A stretch of 64,000 bases of DNA, taken from Sympetrum striolatum. Its lineage: Eukaryota; Arthropoda; Insecta; Odonata; Libellulidae. Of this stretch, positions 25,481 to 39,200 are shown one piece after another. The stretch is from positions 89,671,152 to 89,735,151 of the forward strand of contig OX388350.1 of assembly GCA_947579665.1 (NCBI GenBank). The letters are read 5' to 3'. Within the stretch, counting starts at the first letter, position 1, and every line of letters starts with the position of its first letter. The position numbers were made by a program, and so were the translations under genes. Below the pieces are notes generated by a model. That model ran no database searches. It was given only the letters and a program-made list of their open reading frames with translations, and had not been told where the DNA came from.

Positions 25481-26366
25481 CAATAGAGGATCGCTTATCC
25501 AGAATTTTAAATAAAGGAAGCATCCAAAAAAATGAAAACATTTTTGAAGAATTTCTCTAGTTTTTCGAACTCTAGGTAGTGAAACAATTGAATACGGAAT
25601 TTAAGTGGTAGTTGTAAAAGCCTCCGCACGGTTTACTCCGTTTACTCTGTCTGGGCTCTAGATACCGTATTTCCCGGCCTATAAGACGCACCGGCGCATA
25701 AGACGCACCTTGATTTTTCAGGTAAGAATTTACAAAAAACTCATACTTTGTTACATAAGGTTGAGTGCCGGTAAACTCTTTATCGCGAGAGATAGGTACA
25801 ATGTATTAGCATAGGGATAACATCTCCGGTAGCCCAATGTGCAGCAGCAGCACATGCGAGATTAAACTAAACGTGCTACATTGTATGCATTTCCGATTTA
25901 TCAGGGAATTTTTTTAAAGGAAGTTCTGTCATCGATATATAAAAACTAAATTCCTTCCTACTAAATTAAAAAAGTGTTATTATAGAAATTTGTAATTAAC
26001 TGAACTATTTTCAATACCTGATACGGTAAAAAATACTTAATGGTATGCATTTATCCCGGCGAATCGGCTTGCTTATTATAGGACAGAGTTATACCCGCAT
26101 ACCATCGGCGCATAAGACGTAGACTGATTTTAGAGTATAATTTGGAGTAAAAAAAGTGCGTCTTATTGGCCGGGAAATACGTAAGTGTGAAGAGACTTTT
26201 TACTGCACCGAACATTAGTTTTAGCTTATTTCCGCTGTGTATATTACGAGTGAATATTTTTTTACCAGTAAGAGTGCACCTTTGAGAATGTTATCTAAAA
26301 ACTGGATATATATTCATTCCGGAATAGATCCAGTCCTGAACATTCTGGGTTAGTAATCCTCTACTA
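25481..26366. mobile_element. Pogo-type MITE (host of a nested MITE)
   Basis: The left end is TA|CAATAGAGGATCGCTTATCCAG. The right end read backwards is AGTAGAGGATTACTAACCCAGAA, a decayed inverted repeat of pogo-type (CAGTAGAGGAT...). The right flank has no clean TA. It carries the 517-bp element at 25665-26181 inside. Confidence 0.55.
25665..26181. mobile_element. MITE with ATAAGACGCACC repeats, TA duplication
   Basis: Left CCGTATTTCCCGGCC and right GGCCGGGAAATACG are inverted repeats, flanked on both sides by TA (25663-25664 and 26182-26183). Subterminally the left end has ATAAGACGCACC twice and the right has TGCGTCTTAT. Another copy of the same family lies at 47818-48157. No coding capacity seen, and superfamily not assigned. 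Confidence 0.75.
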
Positions 26367-27491
26367 CATTTAAATGAAACAAAATTAAAAAGTATTGAAA
26401 ACTTTAAAAACCATCCTCATACTTGAATTATCAAATGAATATTGAAACTTTATTTGCTAGTATTGGTTAGGTTAGGTTTCCAACTCTAAGAAGAACGGTC
26501 AACTGCAGTTTAACAGTTTTAAAACTTAAAAATAATCCATATAAAAGCTGAAGAACCCAAAGTTTAAAAAAAGAGTTGGAAAACCCAAAATGATGATAAC
26601 AAGGATATGCAAATTATATAAAAATAAAAAGCTTAGCCTGAAAATAGATAAGAATCACCATTGAGTAGTATAATAATTTCAATTTAATCACAGAAATCTT
26701 TCAGGTAATATAACTAAAAGTAGGAAATGCTGATGCAAAAACAGACTTTCTATCTAAACAATGGAGAAAAGTCAGGGCCAGGTAAATATATTTGTACAGA
26801 ATGAGAATAAAACAAAAATCAGTAAGTGATATTTGTTTCTGGGATAATATATGAAAAAGCAGCATTAAATGGAATATAAGGGGGAGAAAGTAAAAACTTC
26901 AATCTAATGAAATTAGAAAATAAGGAATCTGACTGAATCTAATGAAAGGAGCCCAAGAATTGTATTAAATGAGGTTGAGATTTTAATTTATAGCTTATTG
27001 ATTATTAATTCATCTTATTTATAGATTATTGAAGGGACAGAGTTTATTTAATTTGCTGAATTAAGCATTGGTTTGAGAAGAATCACCTCAATCAGCTATT
27101 TTCTTAAGTCATATAAATTAAAGAGAAAAAGATCTTGAAATCAAACTTGACTTAATAAAGCAAACAATAGTTTTGATTAAATTATGTTAAACCTGAATGA
27201 ATGGAAAATTACCAGAGAAATGAAATTTATTCATTTATGGCTAAGGAAACAGAACAAGAAAACATAATGAATTAATTTAGTTTTCACTTTGTAGAAACTT
27301 CTAACATTATTTGTAGTGAATGGAAAGAGAAAGGATTATTTAGTTCTTTTGTTCAACATGAATAACACTTAAAATGAGCCATTAAGATTGAAGAACTAGA
27401 TAAAAGTCAGTGGAAAGTTAAAAAATAAATATTTATGTAAAAAATATAACACCAATTAATATTGAAAGTATCAGTTAAGAAATTAGTTACC
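26367..27491. other. AT-rich intergenic DNA, nothing recognised
   Basis: Purine-rich AT stretches without frames, ends or duplications that I can support. Confidence 0.5.
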
Positions 27492-27667
27492 AGCCATGGT
27501 GGCAGAGTGGTTATCGTGCTCGCAAGTTATCACTCAAACCCCAGTCGGATTTTTCCAATTATGGAATGGTCGTGTGTGATTTTTTATTTTTGCTGTTAAT
27601 TACCTACCACTATAAGGATCCAGAAAATGGATGTTTGTGGGGTATATGCAATAAATGAATAAATAAA
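27492..27667 (+). mobile_element. tRNA-derived SINE
   Basis: The head carries an A box identical to the tRNA-Ser/Leu type (TGGCAGAGTGG at 27500-27510) and a decayed B box (ACTCAAACCCCAG). A short body follows, and it ends in AATAAATGAATAAATAAATAG. Target duplication not clear. Confidence 0.55.
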
Positions 27668-28844
27668 TAGTTTTACAAATATTTTTGGGGTCCTCATAAA
27701 ACTATCCATTTATGGTAAAAATAGGAAGAGGAAACCATCAAATTATTTCTCTGTGACTATTCTTCTACAAATGGAAAATTATAATGGAAATCTTCATTGA
27801 TGAGGAGTTGGGATTCAAAAAAGACAGCCGGAAGAATGAATCTCCCTCGTGGCCAGTTACAGAATTCTTTCAGCAATGAAAGAATATTTTGAGAAGGCAA
27901 ATTTTACCTAAGAAAGTTCAGCACCTTAAATAGCTGCAACCATAACTAAGATGAATCACAAATGTATGAAGTAAATAGTTTTTTTTTTTTTCACTTTAGG
28001 ATATTTGCTGAAAAGGGTGGAAAAAATCATACCAAAATACCCCAAAGATCCTGATAGTATTAGTATTTAATTTTGTTATTTAATTAATTTTGTATTTAGG
28101 AGTAACACAAAACACACTCAATTAAGAAAGATATTTGTCAAGAAAATAAAATTTAAACTTTAATTTTTCTTCATTAATCTTGGGCCTAAGAACGATGAAA
28201 TTGTCTCATAATATGTAACAGGCAAACCCATCAATAACAGATTTTTTGCAGAAATATTTTTAGGACGTTAAGTCAATATCTGACAATATTGTATTTTTGT
28301 ACATAGTAGATTTTACTACTATTTACATGGTAGGAATTACTATTTTTATAATACCCTGGTCTCCTAAATTTCCATGCAGTATTTTCAGTAAGAAATAATA
28401 TTGAAGTTAGCATATTGATTTATGCAAAAAAATCACTGAGAAAAAGACTTCTGTGATCGATTTAAAGGGAAATATTATTGTGATGATCTAGAAATTACAT
28501 AAATGAGTTGCAGCAAAATCATTTTCAACTCAATATTTTCATTATAAATTATAGGCATGTAACTTAAGTTTTGAAATCAGATTGTTTGGTATCACAATAA
28601 AGCCACAACTGAGCGTAAATTAATTGCTTTCTTATTTGTATTTAAATAAAGGCATGTCATCTTATACTTTCCTTTCCTCCTCTATGGAGAGCGTCATGTA
28701 CTCTTCTATTTAAAATCAAGTTTAAATTCTCTGTAATAGATAGCTTGTGCAGTAAATGTGATAAAGTAAAACATTTCATTCCTCAAATCCACAGGTAAAT
28801 AATGGTATGGTGAAGTATTTTCAAAGTCTAACAAAAATGAAAAC
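27668..28844. other. AT-rich intergenic DNA, nothing recognised
   Basis: No coding or repeat signal recognised apart from short homopolymer runs near 27980. Confidence 0.5.
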
Positions 28845-29464
28845 CAGTGGCGGATCCGGGGGAAAAGGGGGAAATTTCCCCACCCAAATCCAAGAGAATA
28901 TATTTTCCGAGGCCAATAATTCAATACTTATAAACCGAGCGTCATCTATAGATGGTGCGTGATGGTTGACAGAGTTAATGTTGCCGCATGCTCTTGGTGT
29001 CCCTTAACACGATGCCACTCTGTGCTGCTTCAGAGTCGCGCCACTCATAGCTGAACATTGTTTCAAATGGAGGAGTTCACACAAGTAGTGGGCACAAAAT
29101 CAGATGCGGCCGTAGCCGCCATTCAGTCGCATGCGGTGGCCATGCCGACCGTGAGACAACATTGTAACGCCAAGTTGTAAGGAAGAAACTGACAATGTTT
29201 GAAATCGGCGACTGCTTTACACTCGAAGTTCTACTTTTTCTACTCCTCTTCTCCGTCGAACGACTGAACCTGAAGTTCATTTTAGTGTCACATCAGACAG
29301 CTGAGAGTACGCTTCGGATTCGGCTACGACCTCCTCTTTTTTTAGACTGAGAACTTTAGACTTTAGACTGTACCCCAAAATCTGAGGGGGGGGTGAACCC
29401 CCCCACTCGCTATGGCCCTTCTCGGAAGTTCCCCCCCCAAAATTTACGCCTGGATCCGCCCCTG
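28845..29464. mobile_element. hAT-like non-autonomous element
   Basis: The left end is CAGTGGCGGATCCGGGGG and the right end GGATCCGCCCCTG, an imperfect inverted pair of the CAGTGGCGGAT type. Runs of G and C lie just inside both ends. The flanking 8-mers (ATGAAAAC, GCAGCTAC) do not match, so no target duplication. The same end type occurs with a good duplication at 56446-56716. Internal DNA has no recognised coding region. Confidence 0.6.
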
Positions 29465-29952
29465 GCAGCTACTGAGATAGCAGAGGAAAGTATTTAAGTA
29501 TTAAAAAAATAATTTAAGTATGATATGAAGCTAAATTAAATAAGTTGCTTTGGTGAAAGAAATTTATAAAGAATTTTGCTCTGATCTCTTCACCCAGAAG
29601 AGTAAAGTATCAGCTACTCTCCTATTACCTTATTTTTAACTAGAACATATGAGATTCAACTTCAAAATTCTTGCCATGCCAATATCAGAAATTGAATGTC
29701 CTGGGAAAAATACATTTATGCATATATATCTCTCTTTGTTTGTGTGTGTGTGTGATTAAATTTACCCAATGCAAATACTTGGCTTCACAACTATGAGAGA
29801 ATTCAACCCAGTAATGTAACTTCTGTCACTTCCTGTATCAAAACTAGAAATCAACACTCTACAATTGCTCCAAAATATTTCTGATTTCTGGTCAAATAAA
29901 TATGAAGTGAAAAAATTCAATTTGTAGAAATATATCCAAAATAGAGTATTGT

Positions 29953-29958
29953 TTTATT
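29953..29958 (-). terminator. Candidate polyadenylation signal of the cyclase
   Basis: The first AATAAA on the minus strand after the cyclase stop, about 155 nt into the presumed 3' UTR. Other AATAAA-like words occur further on in this AT-rich DNA, so the choice is by position only. Confidence 0.4.
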
Positions 29959-30113
29959 GTGTTTCTGAAACTATCAAGGGCAAAATGTACATATACTATT
30001 TTTCAGTCTTAGGGTGATGAAAAATGAAATATCATATGCATAATGCTGCCTGAATCATGACACTCGGATCCAACTATCTATCTACCTGCCAACCTAAAAT
30101 TAAAAGACAAACT

Positions 30114-30284
30114 TTAGATTGCCCGGTCACCACTGTCATCCAGTTTGGCAGATGTGGATTTCGTCTTGGCTCTACCGTTGAGGAAATATGTCACCATTTC
30201 CCCTTTCCCTTTGACTTTTACTGGCCCACGGCAGGAGAGTGGATAACCTCGGGAACTCAGAATTGCATATACATCATGTGTGAC
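30114..30284 (-). CDS. Cyclase exon w13: C-terminus and stop
   Basis: Acceptor TTATTTACAG|GTC at phase 0. It encodes [29 protein letters not shown] and a short basic and acidic tail ending DDSGDRAI, then TAA at 30114-30116. K588 corresponds to the triphosphate-binding K1065 of AC2. The protein ends about 20 residues after YFLNG, a normal length for this family. Confidence 0.95.
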   Translation of the reverse strand, partial: VTHDVYAILSSRGYPLSCRGPVKVKGKGEMVTYFLNGRAKTKSTSAKLDDSGDRAI

Positions 30285-33200
30285 CTGTAAATAATAGATG
30301 TTTCACAAGAAGTTGCACCAATTTCATCAAATGTTTAAATTTTAAAACTTTGAATCTTTCAGGGCTTTAGAAATGCGTGGCCGGTGAATTGATCCTGGGG
30401 GGATTCGTACGCTGGGAATCCATACGCGGGGAACAGATTGGTACGCGGGGAATTGATCCCCCGCGTTGATGTTATTCAGTCTTATATTAATAACTACTGT
30501 TATTCAGTCTTATGTTAATCTAAATGCCCTGGTTAATGTTATAAATAAATTAACCGGGGGGGTTGGGTTGGGTTGGTAGTACTACCTCAGCACGGGGGAT
30601 CAATTCCTCGCATACCAATCTGTCGGGAGATCAATTCCCCGTGGATCAATTCACCGGGCACCTTAGAAATGAAAGCTACAAATTCCAAAAGTGATATCAT
30701 CCTACTTAAATCAAAATGACTGTTACAAATGCCTGTAGGGAGCTTTCTTTTCTTACCTTAATTTTAAAGGAGGAAGATTGGGAGAATCTAGTCTAGTGTT
30801 TGCGCTCAGACTTAAAATTTTGTTATTTTTTTCATGCTTAGCTACTGTTGCCCTTCACCGATGAAGTCCTCCTAAGCTCTGATGAACTTATCAGGAGGTG
30901 ATTCGCCAAAGCAACAGTAACAACAAACACAAACAACCATTACCTGATCAGAAAAATCCAATCAGCTGGGATTCGAACCTGAGACCTTGGGATAGGAGCG
31001 ATAGTATAAATGGCATGCATCCACTCGACCCAAGGCCAGTAAAGATTAAAGATTTTTATGGCTTTGGAGCAGTAAGCTCTACTGTAAAATAGTATGCTAC
31101 ATACAAGCACATGAATAAAAGTGACCATAATGGAAGCAGGAGAACAGTTGGAATGAATATTGGGAAGCAGAGAGGACTGATGTGATGCGAATGGATGTGA
31201 GCAACATGAAGTGCATGCCATGAAATTTACAAAATTTAACTTGTGGTTAAGTTTTACAGTTTGAATAAGTATTGAGCTTTAAGCACAGGTTTTATAAAGC
31301 AAAAGGAAAAAAGAATTCCTTAAACTGTCACCTAAAAAAAATGTGTGAGCCAATAAAGCATGGAGATAATTAGTATTGGGTTTGCTTATATATACATTAC
31401 TTATTTCATAGTCAAAACCTTTAAGTATTCCTTAGACAACCATTTGCATGGCATGGCAAGCCCTGATAAATCCTGGAATTAGGTGAGGCCCTAGAGACAA
31501 ACTAAAAAAATAATTACATTTTAGCTGAAATGAAAGATGGACTATTCCCCTTTATTAATTATTTTTGGAAATTGAATGGTATGAAAATGAAACTCATTAG
31601 TAAAGAGAAGCATATTTTCATTTGGCAACTTATCGTTTCAGAGCGCTTCACTGTAAATATCCTTTATTGCAGCATAAAGGGAGAAAACTAATTCACTTGG
31701 GTAAACTTGTCATACATTTCTCAAAATTTGGGGGAAGATCAGTTAGAGAGGCAATATCGCATAGTTAGAGTTGTATTTTAAAGTTTAGTATTTAAAACCT
31801 TATCCTTAGCCAATCTCTTACTTAAAAAAAATATATTAATACAATGGAAACAACAAACTCCTACCTGAATGTGATCAAGTACTCCTGTTGAATCCATTCT
31901 ACTTGCTACATTCACAGCATTTCCCCAAATATCATACTGGGGTTTGCAGGCTCCAATCACACCAGCCACCAGAGGTCCGATGTTGATGCCTATTGAATAT
32001 CAGTCATTTGATTTATGAAAGTGAGATGAGAAAAAAATGGTAGATCATAAAATTGCCTTGTAAGATCATTATGGTTGTTTGCAGGTAAACTCGCGACATT
32101 TATTTCCACACATTTCAAGAATATTTAACTGGCACAGTATTAAGGATAGTGTCAACTGAGATCATTTGTGTGTATGCTGATATCAACAAGGGGCAATATT
32201 AATTATAAGGGAAGATTGTTTTTTTTTTGGGATGACTGTGATTTTAGAACCTCATGATGACTCGATGAGTTAAAACTAGTTATTCCAATAAAGTGTTTTT
32301 TCATGATAATTTTGACTTTAATTTTTCTGCTTCCATTCCTGAGATGCAGTTTCGCCAAGTGATGGCTTCAGTGCTTGATTATATCCGATCAATTGATAAG
32401 GGCAAGTTGAAAGAAGGAAAACAGAGTGGTGAAAGTCTACTGGTGCCGGTAAGTTGAACTTTTTTCTACTTTTACAGGCTCAAGGATTATTGGCGTCAGT
32501 TATTTGCATGATTCCAACGCCAGTCAACTGGCGCCAATTGCATATGGAAACCCAGCTTTCTGGCATTAATAATTTACAGAATGGAAGAAGAGAAACTGAG
32601 TATTCTGAAAGTATTGATGATTAATAGCCTTTCCATTTGATTGATTCATTAAAATTTCATCGAGAATGATTTAAAAATTATATTAGAAACTATACTGATA
32701 CATGACGTGTGTATGACTGCTTGCAAACTTTCTCACTTCTTCACAAATTCCATAACTTTCTATTATCTATTCAGTTAGTTTTCTTCAGAAAATAAAACAG
32801 AAAAACTAACTGATTAAAGATGTGCGAAGACTGGAATACCTCGAATGCTACAAAGTATTTGACATTCAAGATCATAAAAATTATACTAAAAGCACAAACT
32901 CGAATAAAGCGCCATGCACCATTGGGCGCCAATATATACATCGTTGTGTTTGGCAGGATCGGTAGGATTATTTTACATCAAATGTGCGGCAAGAAGACAT
33001 CATATTTTTGAAAATCCCCTCACCTCGTGTACTCCGCAAAATGACCTTACTCCCTCGTGGTAGGAATGCCACATCGTCTAAAAAAATGGAATGGTAAATG
33101 TTGGTAAAATTACCGTTTAAAAAAAAAATAGCTGACTGTCCCAAACTGGAATTTTACCTTATTCTAATACCTAGTGGCAAAAGAATTGCCTTAAAAAGAA

Positions 33201-36200
33201 TAGGCATATATTATACAATAATGTCCATATTGTAGATTGATTAAGTTACTATCAAATGGTAGAAAAATCTTGTAGCAAAGAATTTTATCAACAAATTCAA
33301 AGGTTAAGTTGAAAGGAAAATTTAAAGAATGGATATCAAAATTAAGATGTTCGCCTATCAAGAAAATCTTAAATTGGGATGCTGTTTATTTCACTCCAAA
33401 GCTAGTAGCAAATTGCTGAAATAATTTACTTGTAATTGTAATCAACTATTTTTTTGGAAAGTAATCAATACTTAAATGCTATCAATTTAATTTCACTCAG
33501 AGTAATTGTATTCGAGCCCAAAAAATTTCATCAGTAATAGGACAATCACTGACAGTGTGTCGTTAACATGATAGAAACGTTTTTTGCCAATTTAGTATCG
33601 AGTTTAGCAGCAACCCTATTTCTTCCTCTTATTCCACCACTACATATTATTATTCATTCCTTGCAAATAAAGTTACCATTCTCTTGCCACCTGGCTTCGG
33701 AAATGCCCAGAATTTCGATTCCATTTTCTCCATTAATAAAATTAATATAGTCAATTCTATAACTAGGTGGAATTTTGTAGAAACCGTCATATAAAAAAAA
33801 CACTCAATACATCGAAAGATACGGAGAGAGGGGCTATATTTGACATGGGGATACATTGGACACCTTTACAATTACCGCCATAGTACCTCTGGTGTTTCAA
33901 TTGTTTGTTTCTTTTGAGTATATTTAGGCGCCAGACTGAGTACTGACATTTTGCTTTCACATGTGCCAAGGTGAGTCAAATATTTTAGTTTTCTTGATTT
34001 ATGTTTTAATATTTTCCTCTATTTCTTGTTATTATTTTTCTGCTTTGACAAGAAGAAATTTAATTTAACTGTATCAGTTCTGGAAGTGTTTAGAATGAAG
34101 TGTTTTTATTTAAATATCAAATTGTCCATTTTCAATTAAGGTATACATAATTTTATTTTGCTTTGATGTGAGGGGACACGATGGGGATTCATTGAGTCCA
34201 ATGTGTCCCCTTTTTTGTTTACATATATTTAAAAAATAGTTGTTGAGTAATCTTTATTAGTGGGAATTTTTCTTGGTATAATTCATTTTTTGTCTTGTTT
34301 ATTACTATTTCAAGCATTGCCATTACTGTGCATGATATTATCCTGTTTTATTTTTGCAACAATTGATGAAGAGAGGTGATTCAGCTTTAGAAACACCTGT
34401 CCAGTGTAATTAATTTTATGATAAATTAATAGCTAATTCTAGAGTTTATTTTCATGCTAATTATTTAATCTGGCTTCTCAACAGATGGTTCGAAATTACA
34501 AAAAGAGCACGGAAAGGCATACAGAAGAAGGGGACCTAAAATAAGCAGTTGAGGATGTGATCAAACATTGTTGCTGCTGCAGCGACCCAACATGGAGTGA
34601 AGAAGTCCAAGCTATGCTATCTAATAAATAAAACCAAGCCTAGACAACATGGTATACAGTGCTAACTTTAAAAACAGACAAGTACTTACGGACGAAATGG
34701 AGAAGTTGCTTGGTAAGTACCTCCTAAAATGTTCAAGGATATTTTATGGACTAACTCCTACAATGACCAGAATATTGGCATAGCAATATGCCAAAAAGAA
34801 TGGCTTACTGATGCCAACTTCTTGGAATGAGAGGGAAGAAGCTGGAAAAGACTGGTTCTCTGCTTTTATGAAAAGGCAGCCTAGCCTTTCCTTGCTCAAA
34901 CCAGAGGCTACAAGTTTGAAAAGTATGACTGCTTTCTACAGACACACAATGGGCGTGTTCTTTGATAAATTGGAATGTGTACTGAAGAGGCATAACTTCC
35001 ATCCGAATCAGATATACAATTTAGATGAAATAGGTATGAACACAGTTCTGAAAAAATTGTTAGGCAGAAGGGGTGCAAACAGGTGGGACAGGTGACATCT
35101 CAGGAGCGTGGGGAGTTGGCAACACAGGTGGGCATAATTAGTGCCAATGGTAATGCACTGCCTCCAGTATGGGTGTTTCCTCGGGTGCGTTTTGATGAAA
35201 CACGCATGATGTCATCTCCAGCTGGTTCCCTTGGACAGGTACACAAATCAGGCTGGATGACATCAGAGAACTTTATAAAAGTCCTCAAGTTCTTTAAAGA
35301 CTGCGTGAGATGCTCTAACGAGAGCATTGTGCTCCTGATAATGAACAATCACGAGTCACACTTAAGTGTTGATAGGTTAGATTTTTGTAAGTCAAATGGG
35401 ATTATTGTGTTGACACTTCCCCTACACACATCAAACAAGCTGCAGCCATTGGACCGCTGTGTATTTGGTCCAGTTAAAACATTCTTTAGCTCGGCTGTAA
35501 ATTCTTGGATGAACTCCAACCGAAATGCAACCCTCAACATCTTTGCACTCCCAAAATTGTACAGTACTGCCTGGGATAGAGGAGCAGAAAACATAAAATC
35601 TGATTTTAGAGCTGCAGGTATAGTCCCTTTGACAGGGACATCTTCTCTGATGTAGACTTCTTGTCTTCTGCAGTATCAGATCGTCACCTCCCAACAAGCA
35701 ATGATGGTGCCAGTACTCAAGAACTAAACAAAATTGTTTCACTTGGTGAAACTAATACCCCTGCAATTTCTGGACAATGTTCTGCAGTTATTGCTATAAC
35801 AAGCTCTGTAGGTACTTCTGGAACAAATTGTGGTTTTATAGGCTCACTTTCACCAGAAGAAGTAAGGCCCCTTCCCAAAGGAGCTCCTAGGCAACAATCC
35901 TTCTGTGGCTGCAAACGGGGCCGATGCATGATTGCTACAGACACTCCAGAGAAGACAGAGCTGGAGAAGAAAAAAGGTCACCCCATTCCCAAGAGAAAAT
36001 TGCGTATGTCACCATCATCATCATCTTCTAGCGAAGAAGACAATGACAATTTGTGTGAAGAGTAAGGCGAGTCCCCTATCACCTCTTCAGTCTTCTCAAG
36101 AGAGTGATGATGAGAGTGATGGAAGTGATTAAGAAGTGAGGGTGGGAGATTTTGTTGTTGTCAAGTTTCATACCAAAAAAACAACGGTGCACTACTTTGG

Positions 36201-39200
36201 TCATGTTGTCGCCATAATCAAGCCACAATTTAAGTATGAAATTACATTTCTTCAGAGTAAAGGAATGACCTTCACATACCCAATGATTGAGGCCAACTCC
36301 GTTGTGGCATTTAGTGATATATGTCAGAAAATTCTTCTGACATTTGTTAGGAGAGGGAAGTAACACTTTAATGCCAAAAGTGTAATGAAATTCAAAAACT
36401 TTTATTAGAAATTAATACATTTTTTATGACTTCTAGCTTTATTTTTATGACTTCTCGTCATACATATTTTGTGACATTCTTGGTATATTTTATACTTGTG
36501 TACTAAAGAACTCAGATAATAAATATTATTCTCTTTGAAATTTTCTTTATCATTCATCTCCATCCATCCATTTTACCTATTCCCACAGTATGTCCAATGT
36601 AACCCCACCTACGGGGTTAGTTTGTACATTGCTCACCTCTCAGCTTTTTCCACTCCCTACTAATACGAGAGAGAGTAAAGTAAGATTTTCATGCTAAAAA
36701 ACATTCCTGAAAATTTGAAGAATTAAGTGGTGCCACATCCATTGCAATAAGCCATATACTGAGTCCACTAAAAATTCTTAATTAAAAATTGTCCAATCCA
36801 TCCCCACTCTCCCCAACAAAGTTCTTTCCTTTTAAGATTTCTTTAAGGCTTCTCCATTTCTTTCAGTTTCCGAGTTTAACCTCACACATGATGTCAGTAA
36901 ATAAATGCCATACATAGATGTTTTTGTTGATGGATAATGAGTGATTGCTGAGTACTTTAATAAACATTGAGATAAAGTTCTCGTTGGAGACCTAAAATAA
37001 AATATGTACTTAGGTTTTGAAAATATGGTGACAATTAATTTCTCGTAATGAATAATATTAATTATTGAATCATTAAATAAACCACTATAAGATCACTGGA
37101 AGTAATTGTTCACCAAGTCTTGCATCAATTGATTTCAACGGTAATGACAATAAGCACGAAATTTATTGTTCAACCAAAAACATTGGTTAGTCCTGCTCCT
37201 ATTCGAAAAACATCGGTGCAATGTAGATTGGGTAAAATTTAATTCTATGACACCACTATCACAAAACAAACATCACCATGGTCCGGCCTCCGATTGTTGT
37301 CACCTGAAGTTCAAGAATGTTTGTTCAAACGTAAGTTTCCGTGGTGTCGGTGCCCTAAATTGATATTTGTATGTTTAATGGTTCTATAACTATTCAGAAT
37401 GTTCTAATATTCGAGGAGCGAGTTTTCTGCTATTCGTCCCATCCGTGAAAGTGTGATGAAAACATTTTCTCTGCTATGTTTCCCATGTAGAAATCTTGAT
37501 TTAGAAGTTTGACTTTTACAAAAACTTACATTGTCATTCATTATTCTTTTATTATTTGAGTAAATTATTACTCTGAGAAATTAATGTCGAAGTAGCTGGT
37601 CTGAAAGTGGTTCTCGGTTCAATTCCCAGTTCTACAAAATATTAATTAATTTTATATTCAGAGCAATTATTTCTGACTTATTCCATAGAACGTTGTGTGT
37701 ATAAGAGCTGGTATTTTTCTATGGAAACGAGGATACTCGTATGATGGTAAAAGTAGTATTTTAAGATTCACACGTTCAGCTTTTACGAATATTTTTGTTT
37801 GGCAATTGAAAATCAGACATGTCAAATTGGATCAGAATTTTGCCATTGATTTTAAAGGGAACTAAGTATTCGAACATAGCTGTGCAAGCTCATTATACTA
37901 AGGTAAATGAGTTTATCCCATTTATAGGTAAACTCCAAAAAATTCTACCTGAAAACACTCCTTTTTAGGTATATTAAACATAATTATTATATACTTATTC
38001 ACAGAAAATTTGCATGTTTCAAACACTAGGTTACAATTAGGAATAGCTTTTGATATTAATAATTAATAGTATTTATAAACATATACCTATTCTTATTCGG
38101 AAGTGGTTGAATGAATGTTCATTCACATGTGCCAGCTGCTCCCTCAATCTCAGGGCATAATCTGCCATTGCAGTGACATGGGCGAAGTTTATTAGATCAC
38201 ATGATTTATCAGTAAGACCTGAAACAGAGAGCAGCATAATTATACCTATCAATAGGAAGTTGTTCTCTCTAAATTATCCTTCATACCTGATGCAGCCATA
38301 TACGTAGCACCAGTTGACTTTATTTTTTCAATAGATGAAAAAGATGGCTCTGAGAGTATTTCATCAAAATCAGCTATTATTTCATTAAGAAGTCTTAAAC
38401 ATTCAACTCCTTCGTTATTTGTCTCTAATTCAACATAAAATTCTGAGAAATTTGGTATTGATGCAAACATCACGCACACTGATTCACACTGCTCATGGTA
38501 TAGTTCCTGCAAAAAATGTTTAGCGGAAAACCTAAATTAATATTGAAATTATTATAAGTAATACAACTAGTTATGCATGTTATACTTCATGAGTAATACA
38601 ACTAACAAGGAAAGCACATGTAATACAGCAGATTCATGTCCAAAACACAAAACACACATTCTAATTTGTGTATAAAATTTTTCAATGCACTGCCTGTAGG
38701 TGCAGTTCAGTGCAATGATGTAAATTTTAACAAAATAATTTTTAACTGGTTAATTTCTAAACCATTGTATTCAATAAGTGAATTTTTCTACCTTAATCTT
38801 AATGAACTAGTGTTTTAATTACCTATTTATGATGAGATCTATTGTGTTTTGTAACAATTAATGATCAATAAATTATTATTATAATACTATTTCAGTAGGG
38901 GATATGGAGAGATGTGTTTGGAAAAAAAAACAAATATTCCATAAAGTATTAACAAAATGCATTCTGGTATAAAGTTTTGTGAAGTTGTAATCTTGTTGCA
39001 TAATACTTACATCAGCACTCTTATCTGCTGAAAGGAAGTGTTCAGCAACATGCACTGGTAGTATGTTGGCCAGAAGTTTGCGATTATATGCCTGTAGATG
39101 TTCCATCTCTTCTTTCTCCTCTGAAAGTAAATTTATAATTTATATCCTGATTCTAAAATAAATCATCCTCTCAATTCAGTTCATATTAAAGGTCAAAAGT

